A stretch of DNA of 48,292 nt from a bacterium (GTDB taxonomy: Bacteria > Vulcanimicrobiota > Xenobia > Xenobiales > JADMJV01), in assembly GCA_018780265.1 (NCBI GenBank), contig JADMJV010000082.1, forward strand, positions 1-48,292. The letters run 5' to 3'. Below are positions 32,555 through 42,126 of this stretch, piece after piece. Position 1 is the stretch's first letter, and each line of letters begins with the position of its first letter. A program made the translations under genes and the position numbers. The notes beneath the pieces are model-generated. The model made no database searches, had not been told where the DNA came from, and saw nothing but the letters and a program-made list of their open reading frames with translations.

Positions 32555-34051
32555 ATGAGTCACCAGCAGTGTTTGCTCGCCTTGACTCTGTTGTCTTTGA
32601 CGTGTCTGCCGATGGGCGTGGCCGGCGAGACCAAGCCCAAACCGAAGCCCAAAGCGCCGGCCCAGGCGCCTTTCCTGAACTTACTGAACAAAACACTTCC
32701 GCCTCTCAAGACCACCGATCCAAGTCATCCTCCCGGAGCGGCCCAGGCGGGCGAGGCTGGCGCTCTGACTTTGCAGTCCAGCGTGCAGAGCGGACTGACT
32801 CGCAACCCTTATGTGAAGGTCGCAGATGAAAGGGTTGCCACAGCTTTGGCGCAGTATGATCAGGCCAAGAGCTCCAAGAACCTCAAGATGGTGTTTAGCG
32901 ACACTACCTTTATTCGCCCCGCTGGACCCGCGGCGATCTCCACCAGTCCGCTGCTTGCCAACAGCAACCGTTTCAACTTTCCCAGTCAAATCACCCTGGT
33001 GGACACCGTTCACAGTCAGATCAACGTGCAGTTACAATTGCTGCTGACCACTTTCGGTCGGGTGGAGAAGCAGATCGCCGCCTCCTTTTTGAACATCGAC
33101 GCCCAGGCCAAGGCCGGCGACGTAGATAAGCGCAACTTCGCCTACCAGGTCAAGACAAGCTTTCTCAACCACCTGAAAGCACTGGCCCAGACCGAAGCGG
33201 CCAAAGCCAATCTGGAAGTAAGTCAGCAAAATCTGAGCGACTCCGAGGCTCTTTTCAAGCAAGGCCTGATGGCCAAGTTTGATGTGGTTCAGGCCGATTT
33301 GCAAGTCACTGGGGATGCCCAACGTGTTGCTCAAACCGCTACTGATATTGAAACCACGCGGGCCGCATTTCGCTCGTTGCTGGTGCTGGCCCCAGATACA
33401 CCGGTGTTGTTGGTGCCCCCCGGTCCCATCGTAATTGACCCGGGCATCACCCTTAAAGAATTGAACGACATCGCCCTGCAGCATCGTCCCGAACTGATCG
33501 CTCTCCATCGTCAGCTTGGGGTCGCTCAAACCCTGTTGGAGGCGGCTGAAAACGAGAGCAATCCGCAGGTGGGCATGAACCTGGGATACTACACCAATCC
33601 GGGCAACAGCCTGGCCATGCATGACACCGTGATGTTAGGCTTCAATTTCTCTTGGAGTATCTTTGACGGCGGCCTGGGGGCGAGCAAAGTGGCCGAAGCC
33701 GAGTCGCAGATTCGCAGCATTGAAGACCAGGGTGAACAGATGCGTCTACAGGTGCTCCTGGATGTGGAAACCAGTTGGCTCAAGTACCTGCAAACCTACT
33801 ACGATCTGCAAACCGCCGAGAAACGAGTGGTGACGGCTCTTGTCTACTATGACATGGCGCGCCAACGCTTTGTGAACGGACTGGGAACCTCTCTGGAAAC
33901 CCAAGAAGCTCTGCGCAGCCTGAACAACGCTCGGGTGAATTTAGTGGTGGCTACCTATAGCCGCGATCAGGCTTTTGCCGATTTGGAGCAAAGCCTGGGT
34001 ACGGATTTCTTCGATCGCCACCTCAGTCTGGCGAAGGAAGCGGGAAAATAG
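32555..34051 (+). CDS. TolC-family outer-membrane efflux protein
   Basis: The product has 498 residues from ATG 32555 (TTG 32549 is possible). A signal peptide leads to a Lys/Pro-rich linker (K-P-K-P-K-P-K). Two TolC-type helical-hairpin repeats follow, with L-x-x-S-V-Q-S-G-L-T-R-N-P near residue 80 and A-L-Q-H-R-P-E-L-I-A-L near 310, and strands G-F-N-F-S-W-S-I-F-D-G-G-L marking the outer-membrane barrel. TolC trimers form the exit duct for RND pumps. Its stop shares a base with the adaptor start (taGtg), and the adaptor and pump follow directly, giving a complete tripartite system. Confidence 0.9.
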   Translation: MSHQQCLLALTLLSLTCLPMGVAGETKPKPKPKAPAQAPFLNLLNKTLPPLKTTDPSHPPGAAQAGEAGALTLQSSVQSGLTRNPYVKVADERVATALAQYDQAKSSKNLKMVFSDTTFIRPAGPAAISTSPLLANSNRFNFPSQITLVDTVHSQINVQLQLLLTTFGRVEKQIAASFLNIDAQAKAGDVDKRNFAYQVKTSFLNHLKALAQTEAAKANLEVSQQNLSDSEALFKQGLMAKFDVVQADLQVTGDAQRVAQTATDIETTRAAFRSLLVLAPDTPVLLVPPGPIVIDPGITLKELNDIALQHRPELIALHRQLGVAQTLLEAAENESNPQVGMNLGYYTNPGNSLAMHDTVMLGFNFSWSIFDGGLGASKVAEAESQIRSIEDQGEQMRLQVLLDVETSWLKYLQTYYDLQTAEKRVVTALVYYDMARQRFVNGLGTSLETQEALRSLNNARVNLVVATYSRDQAFADLEQSLGTDFFDRHLSLAKEAGK

Positions 34052-35427
34052 TGTCTAGACCAAATGGAAATTTGCGCAGTCAAATCCCCTGGGCGGTCCC
34101 GCTCTTGTTCAGCCTGCTGTTTGGATGCGCCCCCGGCGGCAAGGAGCCTGGCACGAGTGGAACGCCTGCTGCAGCCACCACCCCCGGAGGGCCTACCCCG
34201 GCTGCGGGGGCCCCAGGTGCGGCCATTCCCAAGGTTGTGGTGGCCACGGTTCAGCGCAAAGACATTTCTGTGTCCAAAGAGTACACGGCCCAAACGGTGG
34301 CCTCTCAAACCGTGGACGTCAAGCCGCGCATCAGCGGAACTCTGCTGGATCACACCTTTCGCGAGGGTGCCCACGTTTATGCCGGGCAGCAACTGTTTCG
34401 CATAGACCCTGCCCCCTTTCTGGCCGACGTGCGACAGGCGGAAGCCGGAGTCATGAAGGCTGTGGCCGACCTGCATCAGGCCCAAAACCAGGTGGACGTA
34501 AAAAGAGCCCTTGCCGACGTAGCCCAGGCTCGAGCTCGGCTCAAGCAGACCCAACTGGACGTCGACCGCTATAAGCCGCTGGCTTTCCAGCAAATTATTC
34601 CCCAACAAACTTATGACCAGGCCGTCACCAATCGCAACGTGGCCAAGTCTCAGTTAGATGCGCAACTGGCGGTGCTGCAAAACACCCGCCTCAGCAGCAC
34701 CTCGCAGATTGCGGTGGCTGCCGCCAATCTGGAGGGGGCGCGAGCTCAGGTGACCAGTGCCCAGATCAAGTTAGACTATTGCACCATATTCGCTCCTGTG
34801 ACGGGTGTTATCGGACGACTGCAAGCCGACCCCGGCAACATCGTGGGGCCAGCCGACCCTAACCCGATGGTGGTGATTTCTCAAAGCGATCCTATGTATG
34901 TAGAGTTTGGCATCAGCGAAACCGAGTATCTGGCGCTCAGCAAGCAGCTCTCCAAAATTCAATCTGGAGCGGCCACGCCCAGCGGTAGAGTGCCTTTTAA
35001 ACTTGTGCTGGCCGATGGTAGTGAATACAACCGACGCGGCACCTTTATGATGGCCGAACGGGGTCTGGACGCCAAAACGGGCACCCTGATGATTCGCACC
35101 ACCTTTCCCAATACAGAGGGCCGTTTGGTACCTGGCCAATTTGCCCGAGTTCAGGTAGCCGCCGACGGCAACAAATCGGAAGTGCTTGTGCCCCAAATCG
35201 CCGTGACCGAGATACAATCCCTACAGGCTGTCTACATTGTAGGGCCGGACAAGAAAGTGGAAAGTCGCACCATTGTCACCAATGGAAGCTACGAAGATTC
35301 GTTTATCGTGTCCGAGGGACTCAAGGGGGGCGAGATGGTCATCACGGAAGGCCTCCAGAAAGTGCGCCCGGGGCAGTTGTGCGAACCAACCGATTCGTCC
35401 GAATCCGCACCTGCGGTTGTGAAATAA
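34051..35427 (+). CDS. RND efflux periplasmic adaptor lipoprotein (AcrA/MexA family)
   Basis: The product has 458 residues starting at GTG 34051. A lipobox (L-L-F-G-C26) predicts a lipid-anchored periplasmic protein; a Gly/Pro/Ala-rich linker follows. The lipoyl half-motif V-D-V-K-P-R-I-S-G-T-L is at about 90-100, a helical hairpin at about 130-230, then the second lipoyl half (C-T-I-F-A-P-V-T-G-V-I-G). Beta-barrel and membrane-proximal domains complete the protein, including G-R-L-V-P-G-Q-F-A-R-V. The length is somewhat above the usual 380-400 because of the linker. It overlaps tolC by one base and ends immediately before the pump ATG. Confidence 0.92.
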   Translation: MSRPNGNLRSQIPWAVPLLFSLLFGCAPGGKEPGTSGTPAAATTPGGPTPAAGAPGAAIPKVVVATVQRKDISVSKEYTAQTVASQTVDVKPRISGTLLDHTFREGAHVYAGQQLFRIDPAPFLADVRQAEAGVMKAVADLHQAQNQVDVKRALADVAQARARLKQTQLDVDRYKPLAFQQIIPQQTYDQAVTNRNVAKSQLDAQLAVLQNTRLSSTSQIAVAAANLEGARAQVTSAQIKLDYCTIFAPVTGVIGRLQADPGNIVGPADPNPMVVISQSDPMYVEFGISETEYLALSKQLSKIQSGAATPSGRVPFKLVLADGSEYNRRGTFMMAERGLDAKTGTLMIRTTFPNTEGRLVPGQFARVQVAADGNKSEVLVPQIAVTEIQSLQAVYIVGPDKKVESRTIVTNGSYEDSFIVSEGLKGGEMVITEGLQKVRPGQLCEPTDSSESAPAVVK

Positions 35428-38400
35428 ATGGCCAAGCTCTTTATCCACCGTCCCGTTCTAGCGATGGTCATCTCGCTGGTGATTTTGCTGGTTGGATTTA
35501 TCAGCATGGGCACCCTGCCTATCTCGCAGTATCCTGACATTACCCCACCCACCATTACCGTGACGGCCATCTATACCGGCGCCAGCGCCCAGGTGGTGGC
35601 AGACACCGTGGCGGCACCGATTGAGCAACAGGTCAACGGCGCCGAAAATATGCTTTACATGCAATCGCAAAGCACCAACGATGGTCGCATGGTGCTGACC
35701 GTGACCTTTGCGGTTGGAACCAATCCGGATTTGGCTAAGGTCGACGTGCAAAATCGCGTCAACCAGGCCAATGCACTCCTTCCGCCCGAAGTACTGCAGT
35801 CGGGCGTAACGGTGCTCAAAAAGAGTTCGCAAATCTTGCTGTTTATCTCGGTCTTTTCGCCCGACAACAGCAAAGACGACCTCTTTCTGAGCAACTATGT
35901 GGTCATCAACCTGCTCGACCGACTGGCCCGTATCAAAGGTGTGGGCTCGGCGACGGTCCTGGTGGGTCAACGCGACTACTCGATGCGAGCCTGGGTCTCG
36001 CCCGACAAACTTGCCAAGCTGGGAGTTACCTCCGGCGATATTATCAATGCGATTAAGTCTCAGAATATCCAGGCCGCGGCGGGCGCTGTTGGCCAGCCTC
36101 CCGCGCCTAAAGGAACTGAATTCCAGTATCAGGTGCAGGTGCAAGGGCGCCTGGACAACCTGGACGACTTTAAAAACATCATCGTGCGAACCAACCCCGA
36201 CGGGTCCATATTGCGCATTCGCGACGTTTCCCGCACCGAACTGGGGGCACAAGCTTACAATTCGTTCGGTCGCCGCAACGGTCAGCCGGCCATTCCGGTA
36301 GGAATCTATCAGCAACCGGGGGCCAATGCCATTGAGTTGGCCAAGGAACTGCGGGCTGCCATGGCTGACATGAAGAAGTCCTTTCCCTCTGGCGTGGACT
36401 ACGAAGTGAGCCTGGATACCACCGACTTCGTAAAATCCTCCATTGAGGAGGTTGTCCACACCCTGTTCGAGGCCATCGGGTTGGTGCTGATTGTGGTTTT
36501 TGTCTTTTTGGGCAATTTCCGGGCGACGCTCATCCCCATGCTGGCCGTCCCGGTCAGTCTGGTTGGTTGTTTTGGCGCTTTTGCAGCCATGGGTTTCTCG
36601 ATCAACACTCTGACCCTTTTCGGGCTGGTGCTGGCCATCGGAATCGTGGTGGATGACGCCATTGTGGTGGTGGAGGCTGTTGAGCACCACATTTCCCATG
36701 GGCTCGCGCCGATTCCGGCTACAGAGAAAGCCATGTCTGAGGTTTCCGGCCCGGTGGTGGCCATCGCACTGGTGCTTTGCTCTGTTTTTGTTCCGGTGGC
36801 CTTCATGGGTGGAATCACCGGCCAACTTTATCGCCAGTTCGCCATGACACTGGCCTTCTCCGTGTGCCTTTCGGCTCTGGTCGCCCTCACCCTGACCCCC
36901 GCCCTGTGTGGCCTGTTGCTGCGGCCGGGCAAGCCGATGGGTGGTCCCATCGGACTTTTCCTGAAAGCCTTCAACGCAATTTTTGAGAAGACGACCCAAG
37001 GCTACACTTTTATCATTCGCAAAACCCTGCGTCTCAGTCTGGTAATGATTCTGTTGCTGGGGGGCATCTATTTCCTGACCGGCAAAATCAACTCGAAACT
37101 GCCCACCGGCTTCCTGCCCCCGGAAGACAACGGTTATTTCATGATCCAGGTGGCTCTTCCCGACGCAGCATCGCTGGAGCGGACCGACGCCGTGATGCGC
37201 AACATGGAACAGACTCTGATGAAAACGCCAGGCGTGCAAACCGTGATTACCCTGGGCGGCTTCAGTATCGCCAGCGGCACCTATAAAACCAACTATGGTA
37301 CCTTTTTCGTCGTATTCAAGCCGTGGGGCGAGCGCCCGAAGGAGCAAAGCGCCTTCAAGACCATTCCCCGCCTGCAGAAGGAATTCTCCAAGCTGCCTGA
37401 GGCCAGCATTCAGTGTTTTAATCCACCGCCGATTCCCGGCCTGGGCACCACCGGAGGTGTGACCATGGAGCTGGAAGACCGCCAGGGTCGCACCTCCCAA
37501 GAATTGGCGGACGCGACCAAAGGCTATCTCGAAGGCGTTATGGCGGAGAACGAGGTCGTGGCCCTGGCTTTCACCGGCTTCACCGCCAACGTCCCCCAGC
37601 TTAAGCTGGACATGGACCGCAACAAAATCATGGTTCTGGGCATCAACCTCAGCGATGTATTCCAGGCCTTGCAGGTGAACCTGGGCGGCTATTTCGTCAA
37701 TCAGTTCAACAAGTTTGGACGCACCTGGCGCGTCTACGTGGAGGCTGAGGCGCAATATCGGGCAAAACCTGAGAATATTGGCGCTCTCTACGTGCGCTCG
37801 GCCAGCAACAATATGGTGCCCATTTCCACGCTGAGCAGTTGGAAATACACCTTCGGACCCGATACCATCACCCGTTACAACCTGTATCAGACAGCCGAAA
37901 TCAATGGTATCAACCGCCCCGGCATCAGCAGCGGTGAATTGATGAAGACCTTTGAAAAAATCGCCAATAAGCTGCCCGAAGGCTACTCCTACGAGTGGAC
38001 CGGCACCGCCTATCAGGAGAAAGAATCCAGCGGAGGCCAGGTGCAAATTCTGGTGCTGGGCCTGATCATGGTTTTTCTTTTCCTGGCCGCCCAATATGAG
38101 AGTTGGATTGTACCACTGTCTATCCTGTGTGGCATTCCGATCGGCATCATGGGGGCACTGGGAGCGACTTCGTTCATTCACATGGACAACAACGTCTATG
38201 TGCAAATCGGTCTGGTGATGCTGGTGGGCCTGGCTGCCAAGAACGCAATTCTGATCGTAGAATTTGCCAAAATGGAACACGACAAGGGCGTCTACCTCTA
38301 CGATGCAGCGGTGACAGGCGCCCAACTGCGCTTCCGCCCCATCCTGATGACCTCGTTCGCCTTTATCCTGGGCGTGGTTCCGCTCATGAAATCCTCGGGC

Positions 38401-38712
38401 GCCGGGGCCGTCAGCCGTATTTCGCTGGGCACCGCAGTCTTTGGAGGCATGATGGCCGCCTCATGCCTGGGTATCTTTTTCATCCCCTGGCTGTACACGT
38501 TTGTGCAGGGCTGGCTCTATCGCCTGACCTTCAAGGGTCACCTGTTGCGTCGACCGGTCGAGCCCGCGGTCTCGGCCCCGGAGCCTGAGCCCGCTCCCCC
38601 CGAAGCCGTGGCCACCCCGGCCCCAGCAGAGATTCCTGCGGCAGCGCCTGTGCCCGAGGAAACTCCGGCCCCAGAGTCGGACAAGCCCGAAGAGGCCCCC
38701 GAAAAAACCTGA
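35428..38712 (+). CDS. RND inner-membrane transporter (AcrB/MexB, HAE1 family)
   Basis: The product has 1094 residues. It opens with F-I-H-R-P-V-L-A-M-V-I-S and has the HAE1 pattern of 12 membrane helices with two large periplasmic loops. G-I-V-V-D-D-A-I-V-V-V-E in TM4 carries the paired aspartates of proton relay, and A-A-K-N-A-I-L-I-V-E-F-A lies in TM10. The Lys and Asp residues needed for proton-driven export are present. The C-terminal ~55 residues are an extra Pro/Ala/Glu-rich tail not typical of AcrB. The pump drives export of drugs, solvents or lipids; the substrate is unknown. It is the last gene of the operon, 9 bases from the convergent carbonic anhydrase gene. Confidence 0.93.
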   Translation: MAKLFIHRPVLAMVISLVILLVGFISMGTLPISQYPDITPPTITVTAIYTGASAQVVADTVAAPIEQQVNGAENMLYMQSQSTNDGRMVLTVTFAVGTNPDLAKVDVQNRVNQANALLPPEVLQSGVTVLKKSSQILLFISVFSPDNSKDDLFLSNYVVINLLDRLARIKGVGSATVLVGQRDYSMRAWVSPDKLAKLGVTSGDIINAIKSQNIQAAAGAVGQPPAPKGTEFQYQVQVQGRLDNLDDFKNIIVRTNPDGSILRIRDVSRTELGAQAYNSFGRRNGQPAIPVGIYQQPGANAIELAKELRAAMADMKKSFPSGVDYEVSLDTTDFVKSSIEEVVHTLFEAIGLVLIVVFVFLGNFRATLIPMLAVPVSLVGCFGAFAAMGFSINTLTLFGLVLAIGIVVDDAIVVVEAVEHHISHGLAPIPATEKAMSEVSGPVVAIALVLCSVFVPVAFMGGITGQLYRQFAMTLAFSVCLSALVALTLTPALCGLLLRPGKPMGGPIGLFLKAFNAIFEKTTQGYTFIIRKTLRLSLVMILLLGGIYFLTGKINSKLPTGFLPPEDNGYFMIQVALPDAASLERTDAVMRNMEQTLMKTPGVQTVITLGGFSIASGTYKTNYGTFFVVFKPWGERPKEQSAFKTIPRLQKEFSKLPEASIQCFNPPPIPGLGTTGGVTMELEDRQGRTSQELADATKGYLEGVMAENEVVALAFTGFTANVPQLKLDMDRNKIMVLGINLSDVFQALQVNLGGYFVNQFNKFGRTWRVYVEAEAQYRAKPENIGALYVRSASNNMVPISTLSSWKYTFGPDTITRYNLYQTAEINGINRPGISSGELMKTFEKIANKLPEGYSYEWTGTAYQEKESSGGQVQILVLGLIMVFLFLAAQYESWIVPLSILCGIPIGIMGALGATSFIHMDNNVYVQIGLVMLVGLAAKNAILIVEFAKMEHDKGVYLYDAAVTGAQLRFRPILMTSFAFILGVVPLMKSSGAGAVSRISLGTAVFGGMMAASCLGIFFIPWLYTFVQGWLYRLTFKGHLLRRPVEPAVSAPEPEPAPPEAVATPAPAEIPAAAPVPEETPAPESDKPEEAPEKT

Positions 38713-38721
38713 CGGGTTGGG

Positions 38722-39432
38722 TTACAGACCGGGTGGGGGGTCGAGGAACTTCACCACATTGGTCTCCAGATCATAGACCGCACCGACGATAATCAATTCC
38801 CCGCGTGCCACCGCCCCGCTCTTGGCGGCCATCTGCTGAAGCTCTCTGACCGACTGGCGCACGTTGGCCACGACGCCGGCCGACACCCTTTGCATGGCGT
38901 CGCCTGCGGGCAGATCGGTCAGAGCGGGAACAATCTGCTTGAGCAAAAATTGAATAGGCAGCACCTCACCCTGGTAGTCTCCCAGAGCCGCGGTAACCGC
39001 CCCGCAATTTTCGTGACCTAACACCACGACCAGACGTGATCCCGTGTGTAGATAAGCATAATCGATACTGGCGGCCACATTAAGGTCGACAGTATTACCG
39101 GCTACACGAACTACAAACAGGTCGCCAAAACCGGCATCAAAGAGCAATTCGGGAGGCACTCGCGAGTCTGCGCAACCAAGGATAATCGCTTCCGGATGCT
39201 GGGAAGTCGTCAAACGCTCGCGCCAGGTCTTGCTCTGGTGGTGGCGGGAGGCGTGGTCCCCGGCAAAGCGCAGATTACCATCGCGCAGTTTGCGCAACGT
39301 CTCCAGGGGAGCCTGCTGATTAACCGGAGCCTCTTCCATCGCCTGGCCACCACTGCCCAGAGCCGCCAAGAAAATCCCTAGAACCAGAATGCGACGCAAC
39401 AAATTGCTTATCACCGTTTCCCCTTTCTGCAT
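38722..39432 (-). CDS. Exported beta-class carbonic anhydrase
   Basis: The product has 236 residues. After a signal peptide (L-V-L-G-I-F-L-A-A-L-G-S-G-G-Q-A) comes a beta-carbonic anhydrase with zinc ligands C87, H140 and C143 (G-C-A-D-S-R and L-G-H-E-N-C-G-A) and the D89/R91 dyad. It interconverts CO2 and bicarbonate, here in the periplasm. ATG 39432 has GAGG 4 bases upstream; an in-frame GTG at 39414 with AGGGGA before it is an equally good start and would shorten the signal peptide by six residues. It diverges from the AAA-like gene across 48 bases. Confidence 0.9.
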   Translation of the reverse strand: MQKGETVISNLLRRILVLGIFLAALGSGGQAMEEAPVNQQAPLETLRKLRDGNLRFAGDHASRHHQSKTWRERLTTSQHPEAIILGCADSRVPPELLFDAGFGDLFVVRVAGNTVDLNVAASIDYAYLHTGSRLVVVLGHENCGAVTAALGDYQGEVLPIQFLLKQIVPALTDLPAGDAMQRVSAGVVANVRQSVRELQQMAAKSGAVARGELIIVGAVYDLETNVVKFLDPPPGL

Positions 39433-39480
39433 TCAACCTCGGGGCAGGGAATCACGGCCTCGATTCGGAACGCGATCCCT

Positions 39481-42126
39481 GTGAACACTGAGGAATCCAC
39501 GCCCGAGGCTTTTGAGCCCCCAACGGCGACGCTCTCCTCTGCCCCGCGCCCTTCCCTGCTGGTCGTTGTGGTCCTGGTCATTGCCATTACCCTTGGGATC
39601 AGTGTTCTACTGCGAAACAATGAATCGGACGAACCCCTGCCCGTGATCACCACACAGGCCTCCGATATCAGCCCAGAGAGTCACAGCGAACTGGCCGCCA
39701 CTTTAACCAGCCTGCAAAAACGGCTGCAACTAGTAGAGCAGGAGGTATACCGACAGGAAGCCAGCCCCTGGGCAGGCCAGACCGTGTCCAAAGCCAGGGC
39801 CGAGGAAATTGTGCACCAGGTGGATGCCCTGGAAAGTGTGGTCAGAGACCCGGCCAGCAACGGCATCCAGTTGCGCCAGTCGGCATTTGACCTGGACAAC
39901 CTTTGGCACGACAGATTTCGGGCGCTGCGTGACTTTCTGCAGGCCACCCGGGTTGCCCCCAGATTGCCCCAGTTGCCTCCCAAACCATCAACCTTGATGG
40001 TCCGCTTCCCCCACAATGCCCAGGTCGAGGCCTACTATCAAGACTATGTGAGCCTGCAAGAGCGAATCGAAAAGCTGGCCTCCCTGAGGGTGCGCGCCTT
40101 CGATTCGGATCTGTCGAGCCGAGCCGAGCGAGTCAAGAGGATCACCTTGCTGCGCTTCAGTTGCCTGCAACGCCTGTCTGACTTGGGTGCCACCTTGCTG
40201 GTGGAGTCACCTACTTTGTGGTGGCAAGAGGTGCGCTTCGAGTTGCACACTTATCCCACTCGCAAGCGGGCCCTCTTTTATTTGATACTGGCCAAATATC
40301 GGCAATCCACCGGTGGAGGCACGGCATGGGGAATGCATCTGGCCTTTGAAGCGGCCATTTCCGTGCTGGAATTATTGTTTCTGGTGCTGGCGCTGGGTGC
40401 AGTCCAACGCAGAACGGGCCAGAGTCCACCCCATCTAGGCGGAGCGTTACCCTGGGTGGGCATCTGGGCACTGGCCCTGGGCATCGAGTGGCAAATGACC
40501 GGGGGGCTGTGCGAAGCCCTACGACCTCTGGCCAGCCTGGCTGCCATATTTGCCCGCTACCGAGCTTATCTTCAGATAGCCGAAGGGCCGTTACTGACCA
40601 TGATCGCCAACTCGGCTCTGGGCCAGAGAGTTGGGGTAAGAACCTATGCTCGCAACAGCCTGCGCTGGCTGGGCATTTTTTTTCTTATCGAAGGCTGGAC
40701 TTTGCTCATCGTTCTGGCGGCCGCAGCTCCCGGGTTACTTCTGATATTCACACGGGAGCTGTTCGCTCTCTTTTTTAAAGCCTTTTGCCTTTGGGGGGCC
40801 TGGCGCTGGCGACAGGAACTGGCCTGGGCACTGCGCCATCTGCTGCCCGGTCCGCTGGGAAACCTGGCCGGCACCGGTTGCGAGTCCGCCTGGCTGGGCT
40901 GGCTGATAGCCCCCCTGAGCGTGCCACTATTGCTCCTGCTCGCTCTTCTCTACAGTCTGGTCCGTTGGATCAACCGATTTGAATGGGGCCGCCAAATCAG
41001 CGCCCAAGTCCTGCGCCGCTGGATGGAATCGGCCAGCGATGGTCCCGGCCCCCAATATTTCCCTCTACCCGACGCCTATCGTCAATCCTTCCTGGCCTTC
41101 AAAACCAACACCATTCAAGCCTGGGACCACTGTGATTCCAGCTTTCGTCAAGATTTGGAACAGGCCATTGAAGACTGGCTGGAAGGCCGCAGCCTGGAGG
41201 CTTTTGTGGTTTTACACGGCCCCTTTGGCACCGGGCGCTCAGCCGTGAGCGAGCATTTGCATCAGCGCTTCTCCGAGCGCCTGGAAGTGGTCACCCTCAA
41301 AACCCCCGATCGGCTCTGCACCGGGCCGGCTCTGCTGGAATGGCTGGCCCAAGGGCTGGGGGTAAGCTCATCGAAAAAGCCCGATGATATCGCAGCCGAA
41401 CTCGATGAGCGCCGGCCCACCTTAGTGCTCGTACCCGAAGCCCATCGCCTGTTTCTCAGCAGCGTGGAGGGCTTTGGGGCCTTTCAAAAGATGACTCGAC
41501 TGATGGCTCGTCACCGACGCAATCTCTTCTGGTGCCCCATTTTGCCCAGTCAAACCATGCACTTTTTACAGATGGCCCTCTCCGGGGAGGCCGCCCTGAG
41601 CCGTGCGCTGCGCTTTCCCCGTTGGACCGAAGCCGCCTTACGCGAAATGATTCTCGAGCACCACCGAGCTACCGCCTACCCCATGCATTTTTCACCGGCC
41701 GTCATGCGCGCCGCCGAGGCAACCCCCGGGGCCAGCGCCGAAGGGCACTACTTTCGCATCTTGCGCGAGATTTCAGTGGGCAACCCCACCCTGGCCCGGG
41801 ACCTCTGGTTGGCCTCATGCAAGGTCAATGCAGAGGGCCAGGTGGTGGTGGGTCTCCCTCCTCGCAATCCACCTTCGCTATTGCCCGGACTGCCCTCGGC
41901 AGCCACCTTTTTACTGGCCTCTTTGATGCGCCACGGCGACCTGACCCAGGAAGAGGCCATTCGCTCCACGGGTCTGCCACAAAACCAGGTATATCTGGCC
42001 TGGGAACGCTGCCTGGAAATGGGCATCTTCTTTTCTCTCACGCCTCAGAGGGCGTGCGTGGGCCGACGCTGGCTGTTGGATGTGAGTCACTACTTGAAAG
42101 AGAGAAACCTGCTCGATGGTCAATGA
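39481..42126 (+). CDS. Multi-pass membrane protein with degenerate AAA-like ATPase and winged-helix tail
   Basis: The product has 881 residues from a GTG start. One helix near 25-44 is followed by a coiled-coil/helical extracytoplasmic or linker part (about 60-260), then about five to six more membrane helices (about 280-510). The C-terminal half is cytosolic and AAA/STAND-like: a P-loop remnant G-P-F-G-T-G-R586-S, where the normal Lys is Arg, and a Walker-B-like L-V-L-V-P-E653, where the usual Asp is Pro. The last 110 residues look like a winged helix (H-G-D-L-T-Q-E-E-A-I-R-S-T-G). The family is not recognised. It overlaps the MscS channel gene by 11 bases, so the two are co-translated. Confidence 0.7.
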   Translation: MNTEESTPEAFEPPTATLSSAPRPSLLVVVVLVIAITLGISVLLRNNESDEPLPVITTQASDISPESHSELAATLTSLQKRLQLVEQEVYRQEASPWAGQTVSKARAEEIVHQVDALESVVRDPASNGIQLRQSAFDLDNLWHDRFRALRDFLQATRVAPRLPQLPPKPSTLMVRFPHNAQVEAYYQDYVSLQERIEKLASLRVRAFDSDLSSRAERVKRITLLRFSCLQRLSDLGATLLVESPTLWWQEVRFELHTYPTRKRALFYLILAKYRQSTGGGTAWGMHLAFEAAISVLELLFLVLALGAVQRRTGQSPPHLGGALPWVGIWALALGIEWQMTGGLCEALRPLASLAAIFARYRAYLQIAEGPLLTMIANSALGQRVGVRTYARNSLRWLGIFFLIEGWTLLIVLAAAAPGLLLIFTRELFALFFKAFCLWGAWRWRQELAWALRHLLPGPLGNLAGTGCESAWLGWLIAPLSVPLLLLLALLYSLVRWINRFEWGRQISAQVLRRWMESASDGPGPQYFPLPDAYRQSFLAFKTNTIQAWDHCDSSFRQDLEQAIEDWLEGRSLEAFVVLHGPFGTGRSAVSEHLHQRFSERLEVVTLKTPDRLCTGPALLEWLAQGLGVSSSKKPDDIAAELDERRPTLVLVPEAHRLFLSSVEGFGAFQKMTRLMARHRRNLFWCPILPSQTMHFLQMALSGEAALSRALRFPRWTEAALREMILEHHRATAYPMHFSPAVMRAAEATPGASAEGHYFRILREISVGNPTLARDLWLASCKVNAEGQVVVGLPPRNPPSLLPGLPSAATFLLASLMRHGDLTQEEAIRSTGLPQNQVYLAWERCLEMGIFFSLTPQRACVGRRWLLDVSHYLKERNLLDGQ

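Noticed and set aside
35458..38325. 955-codon open frame antisense to the RND pump
   Set aside because: It mirrors the codon bias of the pump gene, has a His/Gln/Arg-rich unnatural composition and no ribosome-binding site.
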